Origin: Akkermansia muciniphila
GTDB lineage: Bacteria; Verrucomicrobiota; Verrucomicrobiia; Verrucomicrobiales; Akkermansiaceae
DNA: 64,000 bases
Assembly (NCBI RefSeq): GCF_030848305.1
Contig: NZ_CP114598.1
Location: 2,542,001-2,606,000 of the forward strand
Direction of reading: 5' to 3'
The notes below the pieces were generated by a model. That model did not search any database, had not been told where the DNA came from, and worked only from the letters and a program-made list of their open reading frames with translations. The position numbers and the translations under genes are program-made. Positions 56,784 to 64,000 of this stretch are shown here, piece after piece; within the stretch, counting starts at the first letter, position 1; each line of letters begins with the position of its first letter.

Positions 56784-58397
56784 TTATTTTCCGGAAAAAC
56801 GGGCCTTGTCCAGGGTCTCCAGAACTCCGGCATGGTTCGGGAAGCGTTTCAGCGCCTGTTCGCACATATCCGCGCATTCCCGGAATTTCCCGGCTTTCAG
56901 GTAGGCGCGGGCCAGAACCCATTCCGCGGGGTATGGCACTACGGGAGGCAGGAGCAGGGAGGAAAAACGCTGGCTCCGTATGGCCTCAGACATCCAGACA
57001 TTGGCGGAATCCGGAAACATGAGGGAGCGGATTTCAGAAGAATACAGGCTGCCCATCTGGAGGCAGCGCGCCCAGTAGGAAACGCTCATCTGCCTCCGGG
57101 CGGCGTCCGCGCCGTCCATCAGCAGCCGCAGAATGCCGGACATCTTGTCAAAGGAGGACGCCACGGCATCCGTTCTGCCCTGCCTGGCGGCGTAACATGC
57201 GCCCATGTATTGGGTGGCCACGGCGGTCATGCCGTTGCTTAAATCTGGAAATCCCTTGGGAAGAGGCCCCGGAAAAGCCTTGAGCACAAGGGCCTGCCGG
57301 GGAATGACAGGCCGGGCCAGCATCAGGCGCGCAGGCAACGTCCTGGCCTCCCATAGCTGAAGCAGGGTTCCGGGAGCCAGCGGATGCTTTTTGTCCAGGG
57401 GAACGGAAGCGGCTCTGGAGGCAATGGCCTCCGCCTTTTTGTAATGGCCGGCGCAGAATTCGGAAACGGCACGGTAAAGGATGGAGCGGAAGTAGGCGTC
57501 ATCCAGCGCGGGAGGCACATTTTCTGCCTTTTCCCAGGCCAGGCACAGATTTTCAGACTCCTTGAAAGCAGCGGAAGCCCCTTCATAATCACCTGTGCGG
57601 AACAGGCAATGGCCCAGCAAATGATGAGCGGACGCGGAAAAGGGGTTGGCGGCCACGGCCCTGCGGGCGGTTTCCACCGTTTCCGGAGAAATGGATGGAG
57701 CCACTTCCTCCAGCAGGGCACGCATGAACAGGGCGGCCTGGGAGCCGGGGCGTTCCTTCAGGACGGCTTCCACCACGCGGACGGCTTCCTTCTGCCCTTC
57801 TCCGGGGTTGCCCTGCCCGTCAAAGCCGTCCCGCAGGAGCATGGCGTAAAAGAGGGGAGCGTACGGGTCGCGCTTCCAGGTGGAACAGATGGTTTTCCAC
57901 GCTTCCTGCGCCTTCACGGGGCCATCCATCAGCAGCACGGCCAGGGCATCCGCATAAGCGCGTTCCTGTTCCGGGCAATCCGGACGGAGCGCCAGCTCTT
58001 TCATGCGCTTCATGGAATGGACGCGCTGTTCCTGGAAAGCGGGTCCCGCGCCCATCAGGCTCATGCACCTGCCCCAATGGGCCATGAGGCAGTCCGGGTC
58101 CAGACGGAGAGCGGCGTCAAATTTAAGGAAAGCCCGCATGTCCCCGAACGTGAGCAGATGCGTCATTCCCTCCAGCACCAGCATTTGCGCGGCGGGAGAT
58201 GAGGAACCCACCATCATCGGCTCCACGCCGGGCGGCAGCACGGCAGGCTGCGCCGGAACGCCGGCGCGGAAGACGGCTTCCCGCCAGCCGTTCAGGGACG
58301 GGCTGTTCATCCAGTACCCGTGTGCCCCGTCCGCGGCGGCGGAAGAACACCCCGCCACGGCGGAGGCCAGCAGGACATGGAGGAAAGAGGCGGCCAT
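56784..58397 (-). CDS. TPR-repeat lipoprotein (537 aa)
   Basis: The N-terminus MAASFLHVLLASAVAGCSSA is a lipoprotein signal with VAGC lipobox. Helical TPR-type repeats follow: FLKFDAALRLDPDCLMAHWG, AVRVVEAVLKERPGSQAALF, ARRAVAANPFSASAHHLLGH, CLFRTGDYEGASAAFKES, and ARAYLKAGKFRECADMCEQA near the end. TPR lipoproteins act as scaffolds at the outer membrane; specific partner unknown. It begins 13 bases after the argS stop, so it is probably co-transcribed with argS. Confidence 0.8.
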   Translation of the reverse strand: MAASFLHVLLASAVAGCSSAAADGAHGYWMNSPSLNGWREAVFRAGVPAQPAVLPPGVEPMMVGSSSPAAQMLVLEGMTHLLTFGDMRAFLKFDAALRLDPDCLMAHWGRCMSLMGAGPAFQEQRVHSMKRMKELALRPDCPEQERAYADALAVLLMDGPVKAQEAWKTICSTWKRDPYAPLFYAMLLRDGFDGQGNPGEGQKEAVRVVEAVLKERPGSQAALFMRALLEEVAPSISPETVETARRAVAANPFSASAHHLLGHCLFRTGDYEGASAAFKESENLCLAWEKAENVPPALDDAYFRSILYRAVSEFCAGHYKKAEAIASRAASVPLDKKHPLAPGTLLQLWEARTLPARLMLARPVIPRQALVLKAFPGPLPKGFPDLSNGMTAVATQYMGACYAARQGRTDAVASSFDKMSGILRLLMDGADAARRQMSVSYWARCLQMGSLYSSEIRSLMFPDSANVWMSEAIRSQRFSSLLLPPVVPYPAEWVLARAYLKAGKFRECADMCEQALKRFPNHAGVLETLDKARFSGK

Positions 58398-58410
58398 ACG
58401 GAAGAAACGG

Positions 58411-60168
58411 TTACATCCTGTCCGGAAGCTGGATGCCCAGCAGGCCCAGCCCGTGCTTCAGCGTGCGTGCGGTCAGCTCGCACAGGGCCAGGCGGGAGTG
58501 CCGCACCGTCCCTTCCGACTTCAGGACCGGGCACGCCTCATAGAAGGAATGGAAAGCCCTGGCCAGGTCAAACAGGTAGGCGGCCAGCATGTTTGGACGG
58601 CAGTCGTCCAGCACCTGCGGCACCACTTCCCCGTAGCGGGCCAGAAGCCGGGCCAGATGGATTTCCGCGTCTTCCGAAAGCTGAATGGGGGCGGACCAGT
58701 CCAAAGGCCCGCCGTCCAGCTTGCGGAAGATGGAGCGGACGCGCACGTAGGAGTTCTGGAGGTACGGGGCCGTATCTCCCTGAAGGGCCAGCATCTTGTC
58801 CCAGTTGAAAACATAATCCGTCATGCGGTTCTGGGAAAGCTCCGCAAACTTCACGGCGCCTATGCCCACCACTTCCGCCACGCGCTTCTTGTCCTCCTCC
58901 GGCATGTCCGGGCTCTTCTCCTCCACCACGCGGGCCGCGCGTTCAATGGCTTCATCCAGCACATCCTGAAGGGAAACCGTATCCCCGGAGCGCGTCTTAA
59001 ACGGCTTGCGGTCATCCCCCAGAATGGAGCCGAACGCGATGTGCCGGTAGTCCCCGTCCATGCCGCGGCGGCGTTGCGTGGAGAAAATCTGCCTGAAATG
59101 CAGGGCCTGCGGGGCGCCCACCACGTACCAGATGGAATCCGCGCCCCACGTCTTGATGCGGTGGTCCAGCGTCGCGAGGTCCGTGGTGGCGTACAGGAAG
59201 CCTCCGTCCGCTTTCCGGATAATGCAGGGGTTGGCGCGCCATTCCCCCTTGTCCTGTACAAGGAAGGGGTCTTCATTGAGAGGCACGGAACCGTCGGAAA
59301 ACACGCAGATGGCGCCGTCGCTCTCCCGGGCCATTCCGGCGGCGATCATGCCGTCCACCAGCGGGGCCAGGGCATCATTGTAAAAGCTTTCCCCCAGCCA
59401 GTAATCAAAATGGATGTCAAGCTGGTCGTAAATCTTGGAAAGGCCGGATTTGGAAACTTCCACGCAGCGTTTCCAGATGGCCAGGTTTTCCCCGTCCCCG
59501 GCCTGGAGCTTCACCAGTTCCGCCTTGCAGGTATCCAGCAGTTCCGGCTTTTCCTTGCACATCAGGTTCACATCCTTGTACACCCGCAGCAGCTCGTCAA
59601 TGGGGTTGGCGGCCAGCGCCTGTTCATCCAGAATATTCTTCCAGCCCCACAGAATCATGCCGAACTGGGTCCCCCAGTCACCAATGTGGTTGTCCGTAAT
59701 CACATGGTGTCCCACGAAGCGGGCCACGCGGGAAAGGGCGTCACCAATGATGGTGGAGCGGATGTGGCCCACATGCATCGGCTTGGCGACGTTAGGAGCG
59801 GAAAAGTCAATGACAATGGTTTTGGGGTCCTGCACTTTTTCCACCCCCAGCCGGTCATCCGCCAGCATGGCCAGCAGGCGCGCTGCGTAAAATTCCGGCC
59901 TGATGCGGAAATTGATAAATCCGGGCCCGGCAATCTCCAGAGAGCACACGGCATCCTGCCCTATCCGGTCCGCCACCTGCTGGGCGAGCGCACGGGGATT
60001 CGTGCGGCACCGCTTGGCAAGCACCATGGCGGCGTTGCTCTGGTAATCCCCGAACCGCAAATCAGCGGAGGGCGTCACCGAGGCGTGAAAATCAGCGGGA
60101 AGCTCCTCCCCCAACACCGCTTTTAACGCGGAGGACAACTTTTCTTCAAGAATTCCGGGTATGGTCAT
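58411..60168 (-). CDS. argS: Arginyl-tRNA synthetase
   Basis: Charges tRNA-Arg. From 60168 it reads MTIPGILEEKLSSALKAVLG; the frame is open 27 codons earlier without family similarity. FSAPNVAKPMHVGHIRSTIIGD holds the HIGH-type motif, HITDNHIGDWGTQFGMI follows as usual, GSVPLNEDPFLVQDKGEWR and DLATLDHRIKTWGADSIWYV are class I ArgRS blocks, and the anticodon-binding domain ends with RTLKHGLGLLGIQLPDRM. Length 585 aa. Confidence 0.96.
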   Translation of the reverse strand: MTIPGILEEKLSSALKAVLGEELPADFHASVTPSADLRFGDYQSNAAMVLAKRCRTNPRALAQQVADRIGQDAVCSLEIAGPGFINFRIRPEFYAARLLAMLADDRLGVEKVQDPKTIVIDFSAPNVAKPMHVGHIRSTIIGDALSRVARFVGHHVITDNHIGDWGTQFGMILWGWKNILDEQALAANPIDELLRVYKDVNLMCKEKPELLDTCKAELVKLQAGDGENLAIWKRCVEVSKSGLSKIYDQLDIHFDYWLGESFYNDALAPLVDGMIAAGMARESDGAICVFSDGSVPLNEDPFLVQDKGEWRANPCIIRKADGGFLYATTDLATLDHRIKTWGADSIWYVVGAPQALHFRQIFSTQRRRGMDGDYRHIAFGSILGDDRKPFKTRSGDTVSLQDVLDEAIERAARVVEEKSPDMPEEDKKRVAEVVGIGAVKFAELSQNRMTDYVFNWDKMLALQGDTAPYLQNSYVRVRSIFRKLDGGPLDWSAPIQLSEDAEIHLARLLARYGEVVPQVLDDCRPNMLAAYLFDLARAFHSFYEACPVLKSEGTVRHSRLALCELTARTLKHGLGLLGIQLPDRM

Positions 60169-60333
60169 GTCTGTCCAGATGAACGGACATTCCACCGCCG
60201 TAGTCAAGGCGCAACTGTCATCAAGACATACCTTTTCCGGTAAAAACAACAGGACGGAGATGACATCCCCGTCCCAGCCGGCGAACCGGACGCCCGGCGC
60301 CCGAATCCGCCTTTCACTTCAGCGGGCGCTTCC

Positions 60334-60477
60334 CTAGAAGGAGCGCATTCTGGAAGTCTTCAGCCACGCTTCCAGTTTCCTGGAGGCCCTGGCCTCCCTT
60401 TCCCGTTTCTTTTCCGGCACGGACTTTCCGGAGAAAGCCTTCGCCAGAACCGATGCCAGTTTTCTTTTCATTTTCAT
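60334..60477 (-). CDS. Small basic protein (47 aa)
   Basis: A short leftward gene that reads MKMKRKLASVLAKAFSGKSV followed by a Glu/Lys/Arg-rich helix and ends TSRMRSF. It is strongly basic and amphipathic, and it lies alone in the gap upstream of argS. There is no clear ribosome-binding site and no family, so it is a tentative call made from length, composition and position. Confidence 0.35.
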   Translation of the reverse strand: MKMKRKLASVLAKAFSGKSVPEKKREREARASRKLEAWLKTSRMRSF

Positions 60478-60751
60478 CTTATTGATATTACAGGTTTTGT
60501 TCCTCCGTATGCGGGGCTTTGGGGAATCTTCCCGTGCCCCCCTCCGGGGAACACCTCCTACATACTGTACCAGGTAAGTTTAGTCCATAAGAAAACCAGG
60601 CATTCCTTGTCATACTTGATACAATAAGATATAAGACGTTAATCAGAAGAATCTCACCAAACGATACGCTGCCCGGGTTCCAAACAGATCCGCACCCCAT
60701 GATTTTCCGCTCAGGCGCCGGAAAGGCATTACAGGAAAAGAGCTTCCCGCT

Positions 60752-61606
60752 TCATTCCCCCCTGAAATCATGTTTCTCCGCTTTCCACAGGAACATGCGC
60801 CGGTACAGGTGGTATTCCGTCACGCAGAGGATGGGCATGCCGATGACGCCGATGAACGGCAGCAGGCGAAACAAATGGCGGCACAGGAAAAGCACCACCA
60901 TCAGGAAGCTTTCCCGGTATACGGTCATGTACAGGGAATACGGATTAATGAGCGTTCTCTTGTACAGGGAGGAAGCCAGCAGCGGCCCCAAAATGGGAAT
61001 CACCCCCAGCACGACCACGGCAGCGAAGGTCCACCCCCTGCGGCGGCCAATATACGCATCATACCGGTTCACGGACTCCTCCCCCTGGAGCACCGCCCTG
61101 CCGCAGGCGGGGCAGCTCTGGTCAAGAGAGGGCTCACGAAGCGGCTGCCCGCAGTAAAAACACCGCCGGTAGCTGCGGAGAACTTCCTCATGCCTTTTCC
61201 ATCCGGAGGGAGGAACCACGGTGCGCAGCCTGGAATATCCTATCCAGTTCAGGGCGCGTGGGGACGGATTGGACGTGCCGCACTCCGGGCAGTGCAGGCC
61301 GCACGGGTACATCATGGAGCCGCACTTGGAACAGAAAATGCGGTGGGCATATTCCCGGCGGCGGCAAAAAATGAAGAAGGCCCAAAGCCCCAGCCCTCCC
61401 AGCAGGGCCAGGATAATCGCTATTCCCGGGTACAGAAGGGAATAAGCAACCAGGTATTCCGACCAGGAATGATCCGACTGGTGCATGAGGGATTCCGGAC
61501 CGATGGGATTTTGCGCCACATCCGGAAGCTGGCTTACATATTTTTCACCCATGTCCCTCAGAGGCCCCGCGGGAAGCCATTGTTGTATGGGGATGGGTTC
61601 TTTCAT
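60752..61606 (-). CDS. Membrane protein with two zinc ribbons (284 aa)
   Basis: The N-terminal 50 residues are polar, then a hydrophobic segment (GIAIILALLGGLGLWAFFIF). A first zinc ribbon CSKCGSMMYPCGLHCPECG and a second CFYCGQPLREPSLDQSCPACG precede two or three more hydrophobic segments (WTFAAVVVLGVIPILGPLLA, SFLMVVLFLCRHLFRLLPFI). The arrangement suggests a cytoplasmic zinc-binding loop between membrane helices. Family and role unknown. Confidence 0.7.
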   Translation of the reverse strand: MKEPIPIQQWLPAGPLRDMGEKYVSQLPDVAQNPIGPESLMHQSDHSWSEYLVAYSLLYPGIAIILALLGGLGLWAFFIFCRRREYAHRIFCSKCGSMMYPCGLHCPECGTSNPSPRALNWIGYSRLRTVVPPSGWKRHEEVLRSYRRCFYCGQPLREPSLDQSCPACGRAVLQGEESVNRYDAYIGRRRGWTFAAVVVLGVIPILGPLLASSLYKRTLINPYSLYMTVYRESFLMVVLFLCRHLFRLLPFIGVIGMPILCVTEYHLYRRMFLWKAEKHDFRGE

Positions 61607-61790
61607 GACTGGACATGCAAAGTTCGCAATAAAAACAGCATTTCCCGGAGGCTGTCAGAAAAACGGCGGCGTTCAGCATAGGATGTCTCCGCCGGAATAG
61701 GTAGGGGAAAATAGGCCATGCCGGAAAATTCCGCAGGAAATGGGGAGGAGGCCCTTTTCATCCGACGCTTTTCCGTGTAATATTCCTGAC

Positions 61791-62291
61791 ATGCCGACTC
61801 TCCGCCAAGCCTCTAAGGACGACATCACGCTGATCCATGAACTGGCCAGCCAGGCTTTTCCGGCCACTTACCGGAACCTCCTTTCCAGAGAGCAGATGGA
61901 TTTCATGATGGACTGGATGTATTCCCCCGCCAACCTGGAAAAACAGATGGAGGAGGGGCACGTGTACTTTATCGTCTCCCATGAAGGCAAGGACTGCGGC
62001 TACCTGTCCGTCCAGCCGGAAGGCCCCGGCGTCTTCCATTTGCAGAAAATCTACGTTCTGCCCGGCTTCCAGGGCCTGCACATCGGAAGCTTTCTGTTCC
62101 GCCACGCCATCAGCTACATCAGGAGCATCCATCCGGAACCGTGCCTGATGCGCCTGAATGTGAACCGTTATAACACCCGGGCGGTGGAATTTTATCAGCG
62201 CATGGGCATGCGGGAACTGGAACGCGGGGATTTCCACATCGGACACGGGTATTATATGACAGACTACATCATGGGACTGGATATTGCCTGA
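61791..62291 (+). CDS. GNAT-family N-acetyltransferase (166 aa)
   Basis: Starts MPTLRQASKDDITLIHELAS, the usual first strand and helix of a GNAT fold, at 61791 (17 upstream codons are not family-like). DCGYLSVQPEGPGVFHLQKI leads to YVLPGFQGLHIGSFLFRHAI, where the Q/G-x-G-x-G/A acetyl-CoA loop is partly degenerate (QGLHIG). LMRLNVNRYNTRAVEFYQRM is the last conserved helix. Substrate unknown; some relatives acetylate polyamines or ribosomal proteins. Confidence 0.85.
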   Translation: MPTLRQASKDDITLIHELASQAFPATYRNLLSREQMDFMMDWMYSPANLEKQMEEGHVYFIVSHEGKDCGYLSVQPEGPGVFHLQKIYVLPGFQGLHIGSFLFRHAISYIRSIHPEPCLMRLNVNRYNTRAVEFYQRMGMRELERGDFHIGHGYYMTDYIMGLDIA

Positions 62292-62299
62292 AACACCTC

Positions 62300-62604
62300 T
62301 CCCTCAGAAAAAACTGTCAAGTCTTTCCTAGCCGGGCGCGGCCCCGGAGCCCGCCCTGCATCGCCAGCATGCCGCATCTGCAGGAATTGCAGGAAAAATT
62401 CCAGTCCAAGGGCTTTACCGTCATAGGCAGCCACTGCCAGATTCCGTCCCCCAGGGTCAAACAGTTCCTGGAAGAAAAGAAAATCACTTTCCCCATTTAC
62501 CAGAGTCTGAGCATTCCGGAGGCCCCCTGCCCGGGCGGACTGCCGCCGCCAGCCTGAAGAAGAGCCTCTCCTCCCTGGCCGCTCCGGAAACTCCCGGAAA
62601 ATAA
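62300..62604 (+). pseudogene. Decayed TlpA-like thioredoxin-fold protein
   Basis: The frame around 62369 reads ...RPRSPPCIASMPHLQELQEK and then FQSKGFTVIGSHC, matching TlpA/thioredoxin disulfide reductases where WCPPC is expected. Here Trp and the first Cys have become Arg and Ser, so the redox pair is lost. After IYQSLSIPEAPC the frame ends at a stop, but a shift of one base continues as GRTAAASLKKSLSSLAAPET to a TAA at 62604, the natural C-terminus. N-terminal signal and start are missing. A dead gene. Confidence 0.6.
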
Positions 62605-62641
62605 CCTTTCCCTCAAGCAGCCATTTCCTGCCGGCAGACGT

Positions 62642-63016
62642 CTAAGGGCGCCTGCTTCTTTTTTCACCGGACACCTTTTTCTTCCTCCCCTCCGGAACCG
62701 CCGGAGCAGCCAGAACGGAGCATGTTTCCCTGACAAGGGAGGAGATGGCCCGGTCATCGTCCAGCTCCGTCACCAGGAAATGCGGCCTGGCGCCGGGATA
62801 GGGACAGCCCTGCTCCTGTTGCGGAAACATCTTCAACCCCGGCTCCGTTATCTTGACATACAACTGGTTGTCACACACCAAACCGAAGAATGTCCGGCCG
62901 CAGTACAATCCGTAGTCCCCAAACATTTTTCTGAAGGAAATATCCCCGGCATGCCGGAGCTGGAAACAAATATACTCTACTACATCCGGGGAAGAAGCCA
63001 TGCCGAACTCTCTCAT
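62642..63016 (-). CDS. TfoX/Sxy N-terminal-domain protein (124 aa)
   Basis: MREFGMASSPDVVEYICFQL followed by ISFRKMFGDYGLYCGRTFFG and LVCDNQLYVKITEPG is the TfoX N-terminal domain. In gamma-proteobacteria TfoX/Sxy is a competence regulator, but stand-alone N-terminal domains are widespread and their role is not known. The C-terminal 30 residues are basic (PEGRKKKVSGEKRSRRP). Upstream ATG codons at 63043 and downstream at 63001 are alternatives. Confidence 0.75.
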   Translation of the reverse strand: MREFGMASSPDVVEYICFQLRHAGDISFRKMFGDYGLYCGRTFFGLVCDNQLYVKITEPGLKMFPQQEQGCPYPGARPHFLVTELDDDRAISSLVRETCSVLAAPAVPEGRKKKVSGEKRSRRP

Positions 63017-63232
63017 GCCTCCCTTACCCGCTGCAAGAAGCAAATGACAGCCGGGAAGGCTGACGGCAGGAACGAGGCATCCCCGTTATTGACGGGAAAA
63101 GGCGCAGCATGCCCCACGGAGTCATGACGGACGGCATCCATGCCGCCGCGGCCGCTCCGTAAGAAGATCCTCTCCCGCCCCTGCCCGGCAAGCCACGAAC
63201 GGCGGCAATTCCGTCCGCACGAAGCCATTCTT

Positions 63233-64000
63233 ATGATTGCCCTGACGAATCTTTTTATTCATGATGCCCATGAACCTTCCATGACCGCCGCGTCCGACAT
63301 CCTCAGGAAACCAGCCTGCATCTCCCGTCAGGAAGCCCCCTCCCTTATGGAAGGGGCCGGAACCTGCCGGACGGAAGACGGCGATCAAAACACCTCCGCG
63401 AGCCGTCCGGAAAGTCATGAAACTACGGGGAAAAACCCGGCGACAGGGAAAAAGAAAGGAGGCAGGTTCCGCCTGTACTGGAAAGAAGAGCCTGTGGAGA
63501 AACGGAAAGCTCCCCGACCGCGGAGCGGGCGCGTTATCCTGCTCAACGGAGCCTCCAGCGCGGGAAAAAGCACGCTGGCCCGGAACTTGCGGCTTCTGCT
63601 GAAAGAGGAAGCCATGATTTTCTCCATGGACGATTATCTGGCCATGAGCCAGGGAAAGCATGAAACCGCCCTGGATGCCGTCAGGGAATCCGGCCTGCCC
63701 TTCATTGAATCTTTCCACGCCGCCATTGCAGAGGCGGCCCGGAAAGGCGCCCTGGTCATCGTGGACCACGTCATCGGCGAATCCCCCCGCTGGATTCAGG
63801 ACCTCCTGAACCGCCTGGACGGCATCCCCCGCATCCTGGTCAAAGTGGAATGCCGTCAGGATGTTCTGCTGGAGCGCGAGCGGCGCCGCACTGACCGGAC
63901 CCCAGCCCCGGCCCATGCCCAGCGCCAGCACGCGGGCATCCACCGCCATTTCCCGCATGATTTCTCCATAGACACTTCCGAAGACGCTCCCCGAAAATGC
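63233..64000 (+). CDS. Chloramphenicol-phosphotransferase-like P-loop kinase (5' part, cut by window end)
   Basis: The frame is open from 63233 to the end of the window (256 codons, no stop). The core begins near 63515 with RVILLNGASSAGKSTLARNL, a Walker A motif; IFSMDDYLAMSQG supplies the conserved Asp, IVDHVI the next strand, and VKVECRQDVLLERERRRTDR a lid-like region, the order of CPT-like kinases (phosphotransferases of the shikimate-kinase superfamily). The first 80 residues are polar and low in complexity and may not be translated; an internal start is possible. The 3' end lies outside the window. Confidence 0.65.
   Translation, partial: MIALTNLFIHDAHEPSMTAASDILRKPACISRQEAPSLMEGAGTCRTEDGDQNTSASRPESHETTGKNPATGKKKGGRFRLYWKEEPVEKRKAPRPRSGRVILLNGASSAGKSTLARNLRLLLKEEAMIFSMDDYLAMSQGKHETALDAVRESGLPFIESFHAAIAEAARKGALVIVDHVIGESPRWIQDLLNRLDGIPRILVKVECRQDVLLERERRRTDRTPAPAHAQRQHAGIHRHFPHDFSIDTSEDAPRKC

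Overview
The window looks like a gut Verrucomicrobium of the Akkermansia type. This rests on three small secreted proteins ending in a VPEPATA motif, a hydrophobic stretch and an arginine cluster (PEP-CTERM sorting signals), on mucin-type glycosidases (two GH20 hexosaminidases, one GH18), on an OprB-like porin, and on GC-rich coding DNA with AT-rich intergenic DNA. The assignment is an inference from gene content; no rRNA or tRNA gene was seen, and no CRISPR array.

Layout. 1-5.0 kb: a conserved protein of unknown function, two PEP-CTERM proteins and purA. 5.5-12.1 kb: a porin, then a membrane-bound uptake [NiFe] hydrogenase operon (small subunit, large subunit, cytochrome b, maturation protease, hypA). 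12.3-31.3 kb: mostly housekeeping genes (hisC, class I fumarase, a QueD-like enzyme, ffh, nadA, a MidA-type methyltransferase) mixed with two GH20 enzymes, lipoproteins and small regulators. 31.7-40.8 kb: an accessory island with a 1909-residue Rhs/YD-repeat protein, an AT-rich C-terminal toxin-like tip, a candidate immunity gene, and a graveyard of displaced tips and partner genes. 41.2-44.7 kb: nuoB-nuoC, an RbsD-fold lipoprotein, a Mini-III-like RNase and a MenE-like ligase in one apparent operon. 45-64 kb: a Sel1-repeat protein, a multidomain GH18 protein, a third PEP-CTERM protein, an oxidoreductase, an M3 peptidase, argS, small genes, a GNAT enzyme, a decayed TlpA-like gene, a TfoX-like protein and a nucleotide-kinase-like gene cut by the window end.

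How the parts work together. The glycosidases, porin and PEP-CTERM proteins fit growth on host glycans at the cell surface. The hydrogenase, complex I pieces, fumarase and MenE fit an anaerobic, quinone-linked respiratory chain. The Rhs locus fits contact-dependent competition with repeated replacement of toxin tips.

The most unusual signals are: (1) two PEP-CTERM genes whose promoters carry a 15-bp palindromic element filling the spacer between -35 and -10, with an exact inverted copy 168 or 280 bp upstream, which looks like an invertible promoter switch working by -35 exchange; the third PEP-CTERM gene has a degenerate version; (2) a hydrogenase cytochrome b fused to what looks like an isolated P-type ATPase nucleotide-binding domain; (3) the Rhs tip array; (4) a GH18 barrel apparently interrupted by a LamG domain.
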